Assembly (NCBI RefSeq): GCF_033568475.1
Contig: NC_133122.1
Coordinates: 14,884,763-14,948,762, forward strand
Length of the DNA stretch: 64,000 nt
Direction of reading: 5' to 3'
Source: Henckelia pumila
Lineage: Eukaryota > Streptophyta > Magnoliopsida > Lamiales > Gesneriaceae
In this document: positions 1 to 12,242 of the stretch, piece by piece
How positions within the stretch are numbered: the first letter of the stretch is position 1
Layout: the number at the start of each line of letters is the position of its first letter
Translations under genes and position numbers: made by a program
Notes under the pieces: generated by a model
Told to the model about the DNA's origin: nothing
Databases searched by the model: none
The model's input: the letters and a program-made list of their open reading frames with translations, nothing else

Positions 1-1839
1 TGAATGTATGTACTTAAATAAAATGTGTGTCCTTCATATATATTTAATTTAATTTTTATACTAACATATAAATACTAAAATAACATTCATGCATAAAATA
101 ATTAAATATATATTTAGGACACATGCAATTTCTCATGGTTTGTGCTGAACTGCTGGCCCTAACACGCAAGCCCATTTTCTTAAATTCTGGCCCACTAACA
201 CTGAGACTGTCCCATTAACATACTTAAGCCCAATAATGATTATTCTAAGCCCAATTAATTAATTAAAGCCCATTAAGACATTCCTGGCCCAATAACAACC
301 TATTCTGGCCCAATGGGCCCAAAATCCCAAAGACTGACCCAATAACTTTCATGGGCTCTAAAGCCCATGAAAATTAGTGGACTCACTTAGTTAAATTAAT
401 TAAGCCCAAAAATAATTAAATTCAACCCAATTAATTAAATGGAACCCAAATCATTTTATTTCAAATTAATTGGCCCAAAACCAATTAAATTATAAAATAC
501 TTTAATATTAAAAAGACTCGAGTCCGGCCCACCTAACCTGGACCCGGACCAACTTAACCCGACCCACCACACTACTGACCCGACCCAGGCCATAGACCCG
601 ACCCGGAACCAACCCTAACACCTAAACCCGTCGCCCCCTTCCCCATGCTTCTCGGCCGCGGGCAGCAGCCATTCCATGGCTGCTGTCGGCTTGCTCCGAC
701 CGCCCCTGGCCGGAGCGCCGCCGCCCAGATGTAGCCCACATCTAGGCGGTCCTAACCTGACCCCTGAACCCGAGCCATGCAGCCCAGTCCCTAGCCAAAC
801 TTGAGCCCTCTCCGCGAACCCTAAACTGCGCGCTACAGGAGGCCGATCGAACCTTCTGGTTTTCCTGGGCTCGTTTGGCTCGAACCGCTCGAGCCATTCG
901 AGTCCAGGCTACCCTCACAACCCTTTGAACCTCTGACCAGCAGCTAGATGCAACCATGGCTAAGAAAAACGTGAGTATGAACCAACAATCCAACAAAACC
1001 GTGCGCCTTCATCGAAACTCAAACCATTTTCTGAAAAAAAAAACTTACAAATTTTTGATGCATAGCATTACACACACTATAACAACTGATATGGCATAAA
1101 AATCGAAAGGAAATATGCCTTTCACCGATAAAAACAATGGAAGGAATAGACGGTGGCGAATCCGGGACGACGACGACGACAAACTTTGAAGCTTCGAAAC
1201 TAGGCTATGGATTTCCTTGCTGGTGCTAGCCGAAGAAGATGATGAAGAACAAGGAAGGTGTCGGCTGAGTGAGTGGAGGCGTGTGTGTGTGGGGTTGGGT
1301 AGGTTAGATTAGTCTAGGTTTAAGTTTTTAATTAAAATAGGTTTTAGGATAATTAAAAATATTATTAAGGATATTAAATATATAATATATAACAAAAAAA
1401 AAACTCTAAATAATATTTAAAATCTGATAACTTTAATAAAATCCCGAAATATAAAATTAAGGAAATTTTAAAGATAATAAAAAGTCATTATTTTGACTTA
1501 TTTTGAATAAAAACGGACTCCTAAAATTATATAAAATTAAATACTAAAAATTTTGAGAAAATAAAACTCAAAATAATATTTTTGGGCTCTTAAAAGGCTC
1601 ATGAAATAAATTGGATAGAAAGTTGTCATCTCGTCCGTCCACGGTCTCGTCTACGCGATAAAATAATTTAAATACTAAAAATCATAAAATCACTAATTAT
1701 GGGTTAAATGCTTAAAAAATAAATTAAATCATGCACAAATAATTCACATAAATATTTAACCCATAAATCTAAAATTTTAAATAATTAAATTCCCTAATTA
1801 TGCATGCGGATTTACGTATTAAAAATACCGGGTGTTACA
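1..1839 (-). repeat. 3' LTR of Tekay-1, truncated by the window start
   Basis: It matches 7546-9386 over its whole length (1839 against 1841 bp) with scattered substitutions. The terminus at 1834-1839 is GTTACA, giving a minus-strand TGTAAC start, and the PPT follows at once. It holds a GC-rich stretch (about 600-950) in an otherwise AT-rich LTR. Short reading frames here, such as 742-996 on the minus strand, recur in the other LTR and look incidental. Confidence 0.93.
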
Positions 1840-1840
1840 A

Positions 1841-1854
1841 TTCTCCCCCCCTTA
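1841..1854 (-). other. Polypurine tract of Tekay-1
   Basis: On the minus strand a run of G flanked by A (AAGGGGGGGAGAA) lies directly before the 3' LTR start, with the family phrase GGGGACGAAATTC just upstream. This is the expected plus-strand primer site for gypsy cDNA synthesis. Tekay-2 and the LARD-like element have the same arrangement. Confidence 0.88.
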
Positions 1855-1884
1855 AATTGAATTTCGTCCCCGAAATTAAAGTAC

Positions 1885-4800
1885 TTACCCGAACAACTCC
1901 GGGAAACGAGTCCTCATCTCTGCCTCGGTCTCCCAAGTAGCTTCCTCCTCTGAGTGATTCAGCCACTGGACTCTGACCATCGGTATGACTCGCGTCCTAA
2001 GCCTCCGCTCCTCCCTAGCCAAGATCCGCGCTGGCCTCTCCTCATAACCCAGATCAGGTGGCAACTGCAAAGGCTCGAAATCCAACACATGCGACAGGTT
2101 AGAGACATATCTCCGAAGCATGGATACATGGAAAACGTTGTGCACTGCTGCAAGCCCTGGCGGTAGAGCTAAACGATAGGCCAACGTGCCAACTCTCTCC
2201 AAGATCTCGAATGACCCAATATACCTCAGATTAAGCTTTCCTCTCCGGCCAAATCGTTCCACTCCCTTCATAGGTGACACTCTCAGGAACATGTGATCAC
2301 CTACTGCGAACTCCAAATCTCGTCGTCGAGTATCTGCATAACTCTTCTGACGACTCTGAGCAGTCCTCATTCGATCCCGAATCTGAGTCACAATGTCAGC
2401 TGTCTGCTGCACAATCTCAGGACCAAGTAAAATCCTCTCGCCAACCTCATCCCAATGCACAGGAGATCTGCATCTTCTCCCGTACAATGCTGCATAAGGA
2501 GTCATTCCTATAGACGACTGAAAACTGTTGTTATAGGTAAACTCCACTAATGGCAGTCTAGTCTCCCAAGAGCCCTGAAAATCAATGACACAAGCTCTCA
2601 GTAGATCCTCGAGAACCTGGATCACTCTCTCAGACTGACCATCTGTCTGGGGATGGAATGTTGTGCTGAACAAAAATCTAGTCCCCAATGCTGTGTGCAG
2701 ACTCTTTCAAAACGCGGATGTGAACCTCGGATCTCTGTCTGACACAATCGACACTGGTATGCCATGCAGTCTAACAATATCCTTGATGTAAAGCTCTGCA
2801 TACTGTGTCAATGAGTAAGTAGTTCTCACCGGCAAGAAATGAGCTGACTTGGTGAGTCTATCCACAATCACCCAAATCGCTGTGCAACCTCTGGCACTTC
2901 TCGGTAAGCCAACTACAAAGTTCATCGTAATATTCTCCCATTTTCATTCCGGAATAGGAAGAGGTCTAAGAAGTCCTACTGGACGCTGATGCTCAGCCTT
3001 GACCTGCTGACAAGTCAAGCACTCTGACACAACTCTCCCGATGTCTCTCTTCATCCCGGGCCACCAATACAATAGCTGCAAATCTCGATACATCTTCGTA
3101 CTTCCGGGGTGAATGGAGTACGGAGATGTGTGAGCCTCTGCTAAGATCTCAGCTCTCAACTGATCGACGTTTGGTACCCACATCATACCACGGTACTGAA
3201 CAATGCCATCCACAACTGTATACAGAAGATTACCCTTGGCCTCATCTCTCTGTCTTCATCGCTGCAACTCCTCATCAGTAGACTGTCCATCCCTGATCCG
3301 ATCTCGCAGAACTGGCTGCACCGTCAACACTGACAAGCTTGGTGCATGACCACTCGAGTAAAACTCCAAATCAAACCTCTGAATCTCACTCTGCAGTGGT
3401 AGCTGCACTGAAAAACACGATACCACTGACGACTTTTGACTCAAAGCATCGGCCACTACATTAGCTTTACCCGGATGATAGCTAATGTCACAGTCGTAAT
3501 CCTTCACCAACTCCAACCATCTCCGTTGCCTCATGTTCAACTCCTTCTGAGTGAAGAAGTACTTGAGGCTCTTATGATCAGTGAAAATCTTGCACTTCTT
3601 GCCATACAGATAGTGCCTCCAGATTTTCAAAGCGAAGACCACTGCTGCTAACTTCAAGTCATGTGTCGGGTAGTTCTGCTCATGAATCTTCAACTGCCTC
3701 GACGCATAAGCAATAACCTTACCACACTGCATAAGTACTGCGCCTAAACCTAGCTTAGACGCGTCGGTGTACACCACTAACTCCTCGTGTGGTACTGTCA
3801 TCGCTAAAACCGGTGCAGTAGTGAGTGCTTCCTGCAGCTGATCGAAGCTCCTCTGACAGTCTGAACTCCAAATAAACTTCGCGTTCTTCTTGGTTAAGGA
3901 AGTCAAGGGTACTGCAATAGAGGAAAAACCCTTGATGAACTTCTTATAATATCCTGCCAAACCCAAGAAACTGCGAATCTCCGAAGCATTCCTCGGAATA
4001 CCCCATTTCTGCACTGCCTCAACCTTCGACTGATCCACTGCAATCCCATCTCTCAAAATAACGTGGCCAAGAAATGCCACCTGCTCGAGCCAAAACTCGC
4101 ACTTGCTGAACTTGGCATACAAACGATGCTCCCTCAAAGTCTGCAAGGCTGTCTGCAGATGCTGTCTATGCTCCTCAATGCTCCTAGAGTAGATCAAGAT
4201 ATCATCAATGAAGACTATGATGAACTGATCAAGATACGGCTGAAATACTCGGTTCATGAGATCCATGAAAACCGCTGGAGCATTGGTCATCCCAAATGGC
4301 ATCACTAAGAACTCGTAATGCCCATAACGTGTCCGAAAAGCAGTCTTGGATACATCTGCATCTCTAACTCGCAGCTGATGATAACCAGATCGCAGGTCGA
4401 TCTTGGAGAACACTGAAGCTCCCTGCAACTGATCAAATAAATCCTCTATCCTCGGCAGTGGGTACTTATTCTTCACTGTGACCCTGTTGAGCTTTCAATA
4501 ATCGATGCACAATCTCATACTGCCATCCTTCTTCTTCACAAATAACACTGGAGCTCCCCATGGAGAAAAGTTAGGACGAACAAAGCCTTTCTCTAATAAC
4601 TCCTGAATCTGCTCCTTCAACTCTTTCATCTCGGTAGGAGCAAGTCTGTACGGTGCCTTAGAGATAGGCACGGTGTCTGGCACTAAATCGATGCTGAACT
4701 CCACATCTCTCACTGGTGGAATTCCTGCAACATCCTCCGGAAAGACATCCGGAAAGTCACGAACCACCTCTATCTCTGATAATGATCTGCTAGATGGTTC

Positions 4801-5258
4801 TGAGGCCGTGACAATACTTGCTAGAAAACCCTGACAACCCCGTCTCAACAACTTCCTCGCCTGAATAAGAGATATCACCTGAGAAATATCACTACTCTGA
4901 AATGCATGGAAGGTAAACGGGTCGCCTTCTGATGGTTTCACTGACACTGATATCCGACGAAAGTCAATCGAAGCTCCATTGACTGTCAACCAGTCCATAC
5001 CCAAAATCAAATCAAAACCACTCAACGGCAAAACCACCACATCTGCTCGAATGGAGTGTCCCTGAAGCTCCAACTCCAGTTCTTGAATGACACTAGAGGT
5101 AGTAATAATCTGCCCTGATGGCATAGAGACATCATACCCACTGTCAACAATCTCAGGTGTGATGTCTATCCGTCTGATAAACTCCAGGGAGATAAACGAA
5201 TGCGTAGCCCCTGAATCTAGAAACGCAAACGTGGAGTTGCCTCCAACTAGAATTCTCC
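1885..5258 (-). pseudogene. Decayed pol of Tekay-1: protease, RT, RNase H, integrase, chromodomain-like tail
   Basis: Read on the minus strand, the aspartic protease is first (LDSGATHSF near 5210-5222), then RT with the catalytic motif FIDDILIYS near 4190-4215, RNase H ([13 protein letters not shown] near 3735-3780), the integrase HHCC region near 3000-3130, the integrase core, and a tail near 1885-1990 with QWLNHSEEEATWE as in chromovirus chromodomain-like ends. Stops split it near 2689-2706, 2926-2943, 3214-3255 and 4477-4494. Compared with Tekay-2 these are TGG-to-TGA or CGA-to-TGA changes. The first integrase Asp also reads Asn (MNFVVGLP against MDFVVGLP). The enzyme would reverse transcribe and integrate the element, but this copy cannot make it. 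The start at 5258 is the predicted splice acceptor. Confidence 0.92.
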
Positions 5259-5462
5259 CTGCATGCAGAAGAATCTCAACAATTTCATACCACTACTAAA
5301 CTTTCTCCCAACGAGTCACTAATAACCCTTAATTTTAATCACAAGTAAAACATGCTTCTTATTCTAACATGCAGATAGGTAACCCAAATAACAACAATTC
5401 CACAAGAAACACGAAATTCTTAACCAAAGGAAAAATTATAAAATACTAGAGGTAAGATATAC
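5259..5462 (-). other. Predicted intron between gag and pol of Tekay-1
   Basis: On the minus strand the gag frame reads ...SLITG, with a donor G|GTATATC at 5462 and an acceptor CATGCAG|GGAGAATT at 5259. Joining the exons gives [10 protein letters not shown], a continuous gag-protease peptide. Without splicing, gag adds ISYL and stops. Tekay-2 has the same donor, acceptor and phase with a 214-nt intron (204 nt here). Inferred from sequence, not shown by RNA. Confidence 0.68.
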
Positions 5463-6489
5463 CAGTGATCAAGGAGGTGTCTGGGTCTGCCTCCTCTGCC
5501 TGCATGACGAACACTCTACCAGCGGTGTTCTTCTTCCTCGGGCAGTTAGCTATCTGGTGCCCTGGTTCCCTACAGTGGAAACAAACTACTGCTCCCAACA
5601 TACAAGGTCCCGAATGCATCTTCTGACACTTCGATCAAGTAGGAAAACCTACAGCATTAGGGGTCCCGCCCCTCGGCTGCTGTGGCCTCTGCTGCAGATT
5701 CGGGCCCTTAGCCGGCCCAGTAAACTGCTTTTTCGCAGGAGGCTGCGAAGGTGGTCGCTGATACCCAGACTGAAACTACCTCTTACCCTGCTGCTCCCTC
5801 TGGATCTCTCTCCTGCCCTCCTCGGAACGCAAGGCTCTACTGACTGCAGTCTCATAAGTAAGGACGTCCGCCATGCGAACGTCATGCTTGATATCCGCCT
5901 TCAGTCCCTCCACAAACTGCCTCAACTTCTCCGGTGGACTGTCTGAAATCAGAGGCACAAAGCGACAGCCCCTCTCGAACTGTCTCACATACTCAACCAC
6001 TGACTTGTCCCCCTGACGGAGACTCATAAACTCCCGGATTATGCGATTCCTCACATCCTCCGTGAAATACTTGGCGTAGAAGATATGCCTAAATTCCTCC
6101 CAAGACAGTGTAGGAAGGTGTACTCCCCTGGCAGCACCCTCCCACCAAAGAGCTGCGTCTCCCCTCAACATATACGTCGCACAGTTCACCCTGTCGGCAT
6201 CTGTGATCCCCATATAAGCAAAGATGGACTCCAAAGAGCGAATCCACCCCTCAGCCACCAAAGGATCGGTGGTACCAGAAAACTCCTTGGGTCCCTTCTT
6301 TTGGAACCGTTCTGCTACGTCCTCCTCATGGGACAGTCTAAGACGTGTAGCCTGCTGCTCTAACAGAGCAGTAATCCCTGCCATCATATTCGCATTGGCC
6401 TGCTCCAATGCTGCAAGAGGGTTCTGCGGAGGTGGAGGTGGAGGTGGAGATGAAGATTCTCCACGTCTGTTCATCGGTCTGGGAGGCAT
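5463..6489 (-). pseudogene. Decayed gag of Tekay-1 (retrotransposon gag plus CCHC zinc knuckle)
   Basis: The start chosen is the ATG at 6489 (MPPRPMNRRGES), immediately after a predicted splice acceptor. A proline run and a short helix (LEQANANMMAGITALLEQQ) lead into the retrotransposon gag domain: WIRSLESIFAYMGITDADR, then LWWEGAARG, then FTEDVRNRIIREFMSLRQGD, and VVEYVRQFERGCRFVPLI. The frame stops at 5776-5778 by a CAG-to-TAG change; past it the same frame continues through a basic linker and the zinc knuckle CFHCREPGHQIANC near 5540-5580, with one more stop in the linker. Gag would form the virus-like particle and bind element RNA. The frame ends at the predicted gag/pol donor, so Gag alone would be made from unspliced RNA. 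Confidence 0.9.
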
Positions 6490-6490
6490 T

Positions 6491-6603
6491 CTGCACCACC
6501 ACATATTTCTTTACGTAAATCGCCATGCATAACTAAGTGTTTTAAAATTAATGCTAACTTAAATTCTTAAAAGTAAATCATGCTATAAACACTTAAAACT
6601 TAC
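6491..6603 (-). other. Predicted leader intron of Tekay-1
   Basis: On the minus strand GTAAGT starts at 6603 and GGTGGTGCAG ends at 6491, one base before the gag ATG. Tekay-2 has the matching GTAAGT and GGTGGTGCAG in the same places. Length is 113 nt, acceptable for a plant intron. Splicing is inferred from the conserved sites only. Confidence 0.5.
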
Positions 6604-6661
6604 TGACCGTTAGCGTGGATTTCTGAGCTCGCATAGCAGTAATGACCCCTCCAAGGACCGT

Positions 6662-6673
6662 CCTTTGATACCA
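6662..6673 (-). other. Primer binding site of Tekay-1 (initiator Met tRNA type)
   Basis: Minus-strand TGGTATCAAAGG lies two bases after the 5' LTR end. It resembles the usual TGGTATCAGAGC complement of initiator Met tRNA, with two changes. It fixes the LTR edge and the element's orientation. Confidence 0.85.
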
Positions 6674-6675
6674 AT

Positions 6676-9386
6676 TGAAACGACCCTAACTCTCTAAATA
6701 ATAAATAAATATGCGGAAATTTTTTTTTCTTTTTTTATTTACTTACTAAATAAAAATATGTACATACATGCCCATACATATATGCACAAAATAAATAGAT
6801 TTAAAAAATAAATAAATAAATTAAATAAAATGCCACCTTAAATAAATTTAAATATCTGAGTCAAACATTTAATAAAATACTGTCATAAGTAAAATAATTA
6901 AAATCTGCATGCACTGAAAATATTTAGATAAAATATCCCAATTCTCAACCACTGAAAATAATTAAAAATGTATATCATGCTAAAATATTCAAAAACATGC
7001 GTAATGACTCAGTCCACTATCACGGTCACGGGGTCACTGCATGTCCGCTCATATGTCCTCGCCGTCGGTGGGTACCACATCCTCCTCTACGTACTCACCT
7101 GCACCATACCAGTGTAGTGAGCCTAGAGGCCCAACATGCTAACATAACAAAGGTTTAAAATAATTGAAATCACTTTAATACTAATACATAACATATACAT
7201 GAATGAGCATGCTTAAAAAATATCATGACATAACATAACTTAAATTAACTTAAATATCATAATCATACATAATACATAAACATTGTTGAGCAAATTATTT
7301 TCTAACATCGCATGGTTGTATCCATAGTGTAACGTTAAATCATACATTAAATATTGATCAGCGTGGAAACCAACGTACGTGGCGGTGACGAATCACCTCT
7401 TAAATTGGCAGTAAACTGCCCTTCAATAGTTCACATATGGGGACGAATCACCCTCAAATTATCACACTACTTCAACTTCCAACATAAAAAATTATTTTTC
7501 TTTTGCTCAACCTTAAACATTAAATCATGCATAAAAATTATTTCATGAATGCATGTACTTAAATAAAATGTGTGTCCTTCATATATATTTAATTTAATTT
7601 TTATACTAACATATAAATACTAAAATAACATTCATGCATAAAATAATTAAATATATATTTAGGACACATGCAATTTCTCATGGTTTGTGCTGAACTGCTG
7701 GCCCTAACACTCAAGCCCATTTTCTTAAATTCTGGCCCACTAACACTGAGACTGGCCCATTAACATACTTAAGCCCAATAATGATTATTCTAAGCCCAAT
7801 TAATTAATAGAAGCCCATTAAGACATTCCTGGCCCAATAACAACCTATTCTGGCCCAATGGGCCCAAAAGCCCAAAGACTGGCCCAATAACTTCCATGGG
7901 CTCTAAAGCCCATGAAAATTAGTGGACTCACTTAGTTAAATTAATTAAGCCAAAAAATAATTAAATTCAACCCAATTAATTAAATGGAACCCAAATCATT
8001 TTATTTCAAATTAATTGGCCCAAAACCAATTAAATCATAAAATACTTTAATATTAAAAAAACTCGAGTTAGGCCCACCTAACCCGGACCCGGACCAACTT
8101 AACCCGACCCACCACACTATTGACCCGACCCAGGCCATAGACCCGACCCGGAACCAACCCTAACACCTAAACCCGTCGCCCCCTTCCCCATGCTTCTCGG
8201 CCGCGGGCAGCAGCCATTCCATGGCTGCTGCCGGCCTGCTCCGGCCGCCCCTGGCCGGAGCGCCACCGCCCATACGTAGCCCACGTCTGGGCGGTCCTAA
8301 CCTGACCCCTGAACCCGAGCCATGCAGCCCAGTCCCTAGCCAAACTCGAGCCCTCTCCGCGAACCCTAAACTGCGCGCTACAGGAGGCCGATCGAACCTT
8401 CTGGTTTTCCTGGGCTCATTTGGCTCAAACCGCTCGAGCCATTCGAGTCCAGGCTACCCTCACAACCCTCTGAACCTCTGACCAGCAGCTAGATGCAACC
8501 ATGGCTAAGAAAAACGTGAGTATGAACCAACAATCCAACAAAACCGTGCGCCTTCATCGAAACTCAAACCATTTTCTGAAAAAAAAAACTTACAAATTTT
8601 CGATGCATAACATTACACACACTATAACAACTGATATGGCATAAAAATCGAAAGGAAACATGCCTTTCACCGATAAAAACAATGGAAGGAATAGGCGGTG
8701 GCGAATCCGGGACGACGACGACGACAAACTTTGAAGCTTCAAAACTAGGCTATGGATTTCCTTGCTGGTGCTAGCCGAAGAAGATGATGAAGAACAAGGG
8801 AGGTGTCGGCTGAGTGAGTGGAGGCGTGTGTGTGTGTGGGGTTGGGTAGGTTAGATTAGTCTAGGTTTAAGTTTTTAATTAAAATAGGTTTTAGGATAAT
8901 TAAAAATATTATTAAGGATATTAAATATATAATATATAACAAAAAAAAAACTCTAAATAATATTTAAAATCTGATAACTTTAATAAAATCCCGAAATATA
9001 AAATTAAGGAAATTTTAAAGATAATAAAAAGTCATTATTTTGGCTTATTTTGAATAAAAACGGACTCCTAAAATTATATAAAATTAAATACTAAAAATTT
9101 TGAGGAAATAAAACTCAAAATAATATTTTTGGGCTCTTAAAAGGCTCATGAAATAAATTGGATAGAAAGTTGTCATCTCGTCCGTCCACGGTCCCGTCTA
9201 CGTGATAAAATAATTTAAATACTAAAAATCATAAAATCACTAATTATGGGTTAAATGCTTAAAAAATAAATTAAATCATGCACAAATAATTCACATAAAT
9301 ATTTAACCCATAAATCTAAAATTTTAAATAATTAAATTCCCTAATTATGCATGCGGATTTACGTATTAAAAATACCGGGTGTTACA
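6676..9386 (-). repeat. 5' LTR of Tekay-1, complete (about 2.7 kb)
   Basis: The minus strand begins TGTAACACCCGG at 9386 and ends GTTTCA at 6676, giving 2711 bp with TG...CA ends. A block near 7020-7140 (CTCACTACACTGG followed by GTGAGTACGTAGAGG on the minus strand) is shared with the Tekay-2 LTRs, and a weaker version (ACTCACTATACTTGAATGGTGCAG) occurs in the LARD-like LTR. A GC-rich segment sits at about 8090-8490. Confidence 0.93.
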
Positions 9387-10005
9387 TAACGGCTATAAAC
9401 TGACTATCCGAAAATACAAACCATCAAACAACAATCACAATAACTCAATCATCATCCTAATCCATCAAATCCAACCTCAATCAAAATCATCATTTTCGAA
9501 TTTAAGCCTAGAAATTCATATAAAATCCAAACTTCGTTCTTTTTCCAAACCGACTTCGAATACACGATCTATGCTAGCTCAAGAATAACATACTCCAATA
9601 TTATCAAATTCTGACAACTCAACAAAATCGAAGTTCAAGAGATCGATGCAAAACTTACGTCTAAATGAAGCCCTCGTTGCGGTGATCGTGAATCTCAACT
9701 CGGAATTGAAATCTAACGGTCGGATCGAGCGAATTGGGGGAAAGGAAAAGCTTGAAAGCCATCCATGGCTTCGATCAGTACGTACGAACGAGAGAGAGGG
9801 AGGAGAAGGGAGAGGGATGGAGTGATGTGATGGAGAGGATGGCAACTTGCTTGATAATAATAATAAAGTCCAACTTTTGCATTTCAGTCCTTTATTTCTC
9901 CAAAGTTGAAAAGTGACCCTCTGCAAAATATCAAAAGAATCCTCAATTACTGAAAACCCTGATTAACTCGATTAAACTTAATTATAATAAAATCGGGGCA
10001 TTACA
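9387..10005 (-). repeat. Fragment of another gypsy-type LTR, broken by Tekay-1
   Basis: On the minus strand it starts TGTAATGCCCCGATTTTA at 10005, a start typical of plant gypsy LTRs. It runs to the Tekay-1 edge at 9386, where the rest would continue outside the window. It contains a stretch rich in CTCTC and CGTACGTACTG that looks like an untranslated leader. The 115-codon minus-strand frame at 9579-9926 shows no recognisable domain and is probably chance. No second copy is available here to prove the edges. Confidence 0.45.
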
Positions 10006-10131
10006 TACGAGGAGTGACCTGGAGAGAAATGGTTTGACAGAGAGATATGAGCAGCAACAGTCGATGACCAGTGGATAGTAGATCTTCACCGAGAAGAAAT
10101 GGTTTGACGAGAAGAAATGGTTTAGATCTAG
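10006..10131. other. Short unassigned flank ending in TAGATCTAG
   Basis: The phrase GAAGAAATGGTTT occurs twice within 40 bp and a related GAGAAATGGTTTGAC just before. The last nine bases, TAGATCTAG (10123-10131), are the left target duplication of the MITE that follows. No coding signal. Confidence 0.5.
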
Positions 10132-10343
10132 GAATAATGCTAGAGATACAACCAATATATCGTACAACGATATTTACAACAATTATGTCATGATATTTTG
10201 TTATTATCTCGTGAGATTTTGATATTATATCGTGAGATTTTGCATTCAATGTATCATGAGATTTGATAAATTAAATTTTTGTATTGAATTTTGTGTGGTA
10301 TAAAAATTATTGTACAAATTTCGTTGTACATGTAGCATTGCTC
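10132..10343. mobile_element. MITE (212 bp) with 9-bp target duplication, probably Mutator-type
   Basis: The left end GAATAATGCTAGAGATACAAC and the reverse complement of the right end, GAGCAATGCTACATGTACAAC, form imperfect terminal inverted repeats. TAGATCTAG flanks both sides exactly (10123-10131 and 10344-10352). A 9-bp duplication is the usual size for Mutator-like elements. The interior is AT-rich with repeats of the type ATATCGTGAGATTTTG and has no reading frame. The duplication is itself a palindrome, so its precise edges have a small ambiguity. Confidence 0.8.
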
Positions 10344-10352
10344 TAGATCTAG

Positions 10353-11569
10353 TTTTCCTCAACTTTGGGTTGGAGAGAAGAGAAGAGGGAGTTGAATTAA
10401 CCCGAGTTTTACTCAACTATAGTTGGGTTGGAGAGAAACAAGGGTCAGCATTTAAAAAATCCCATATCCCATTTTCTTAAAAAAAATTATATGTAAATTT
10501 ACACGTGTCAAAAGATGAATCGTTCAAGGCACGATCGCATCGAACGAGCCATCAAAAAGAGTGGTGTCGAAAGTTGTTGGAAGAAGATATTTTGACATTC
10601 AAATTAGTATTTGCCTAATAAAAATTTAATTAAAGTGTTTGACTTATAATAGAGAATGTACACCTTGAACTATTATGAATTTTGAAGAGTTTTATTTGAA
10701 TCTCTTGGGATATTTTCAGTCCATATACTCTATTTTTTATCTTCTATCCTCTAAAATAGAGATCCGTAATCTCTATTTTTAAAAAGTTTCTCCAACTCAT
10801 ATCCTCTAAATATTACTAAATATTTCATTTTTCTATTTTTTTTTCTTTTATAAACACACATATATAATTAAATAATTACACAATATATCGTTCAACTGAA
10901 TTAATTTAATAAAATTCAAATAAATTGTATAATATATTAATAATTATATATTATATTATTAAAAAATATCGCATGTTTATCAAGTTAAATTAAGTCGATT
11001 ATAAATATCTGTGATAAAATGTTTGTAATAAATTGTGTTATGTGTTTTTTTATCATGACCTTGTTCATTATTTAATTTCCATTTGGTGTTTATTATAAAT
11101 ATTAAAATTAAAATTAATTATAATGAATAAAATAAAACACTTCAAATAAATTTAAAAAATTGAACACTAAAATTAATTTTAAAAATTTAGAAAAATGAAA
11201 TGGACCAAAAAGATGGGGAAAAATTACAGAATTAATTGGACATTTTTACAATTTTGGAGGATAGCAATTAATGATTCGGTTTTTTTTATCTTTGCTTTTT
11301 TTTTTCCCCTTTTTTCCTCTCTTTTTCCCCCTTCGCTGCTGCATCAAGAGTCGAGCCCCATCCACAAATGAATCATCTGTATTGATAGATTATTTCGAGG
11401 CAATTTAAGTATTTAATACATAATTTTATAGGGTATTGCTGCAGGACCACTGGTCCAAGGATAAGATCCATAACCAATCTGATTATCCCATAATATAACG
11501 CAATTCATATATTTATATTTATATATATATAATTAAATTTTAAAATTAATAATGAAAATAGAACTGTCA
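10353..11569. other. AT-rich intergenic sequence, no gene seen
   Basis: No reading frame of note. Around 10720-10810 there is a run with inverted copies of CTATTTT, CTCTAAAATAGAG and a CTCCAACTC phrase, which may be a decayed MITE. A pyrimidine-rich stretch lies at 11281-11340. Nothing else is supported. Confidence 0.5.
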
Positions 11570-12242
11570 ATTAGTGTTAGGAATCAATCCGAAATTTGGT
11601 TATCGAGAATTCACCAAGCAAACGAAACACACAGATAAGAACAATAATCCCAGAAAGCAGATAAAACCAACGCACACAGATCAATCAACCAACTCACGCG
11701 AAAACGATTAAACGACGTAAGTATTTACGTGGTTCGGCAATCAATTTTCCTACGTCCACGGGAGAGCAACACAACACTTTTATTAATCACCAACAAAACA
11801 ACCCAAGCTCAAAAACATAGCTTATTATAGAGATGGACTCAGACAAACTATCAAGCTAGATACAGACACGATTCAAGCTATTGATACTTGAATCTTTCCA
11901 TCACAATCTACGCTTAGTTTTCTCCTCCGAAATCTCTCCTTCTTCTCTCACAATATATTTTGAAGAATTTTGATTTTCTGTTATTCTCGTTGCGGCCAGC
12001 TTCCATCTGCTTATATAGAGAATTAGACCGACTTTCATCTTAGGCTTTAGGTCAACAGTAACTTACGACCCAAATATAAAGTCAACCTGGTCCAGCCCGA
12101 TAAGCCTTCATTCATCAGTCTGATCTGCCCTCGTATTTCGATCTGCATCGATCTGCCTGCAAGCTTCCAGCTTTACGGAAACTTCATCTGACTTCTAACC
12201 AAGTCACAATACTCGAGCAATCTATCTGCATGAACTCATCCT

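Larger units (their letters stand above)
1..9386 (-). mobile_element. Tekay-1: Ty3/gypsy chromovirus-like LTR retrotransposon, minus strand, 3' LTR cut by window edge
   Basis: On the minus strand the order is 5' LTR (6676-9386), PBS, leader, gag, protease, reverse transcriptase, RNase H, integrase with a chromodomain-like tail, PPT, and 3' LTR (1-1839). Integrase after RNase H makes it Ty3/gypsy. The long LTRs, TGTAACACCCGG start, iMet-type PBS and C-terminal motif ending in ATWE fit the plant Tekay/Del lineage. Position 1 corresponds to 7546 in the other LTR and the two align almost base for base, so about 870 bp of the 3' LTR lie outside the window. The frames carry many stops, so this copy is not autonomous. 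The right flank is TAACG; the left flank is outside, so the target duplication cannot be tested. Confidence 0.93.

Noticed and set aside
742-996. Minus-strand frame and its counterpart at 8221-8481
   Set aside because: Both fall in the GC-rich part of Tekay-1 LTRs, on different strands; long frames are expected by chance in GC-rich DNA.
9579-9926. 115-codon minus-strand frame as a gene
   Set aside because: No domain; it overlaps an LTR-like segment with pyrimidine-rich leader sequence.
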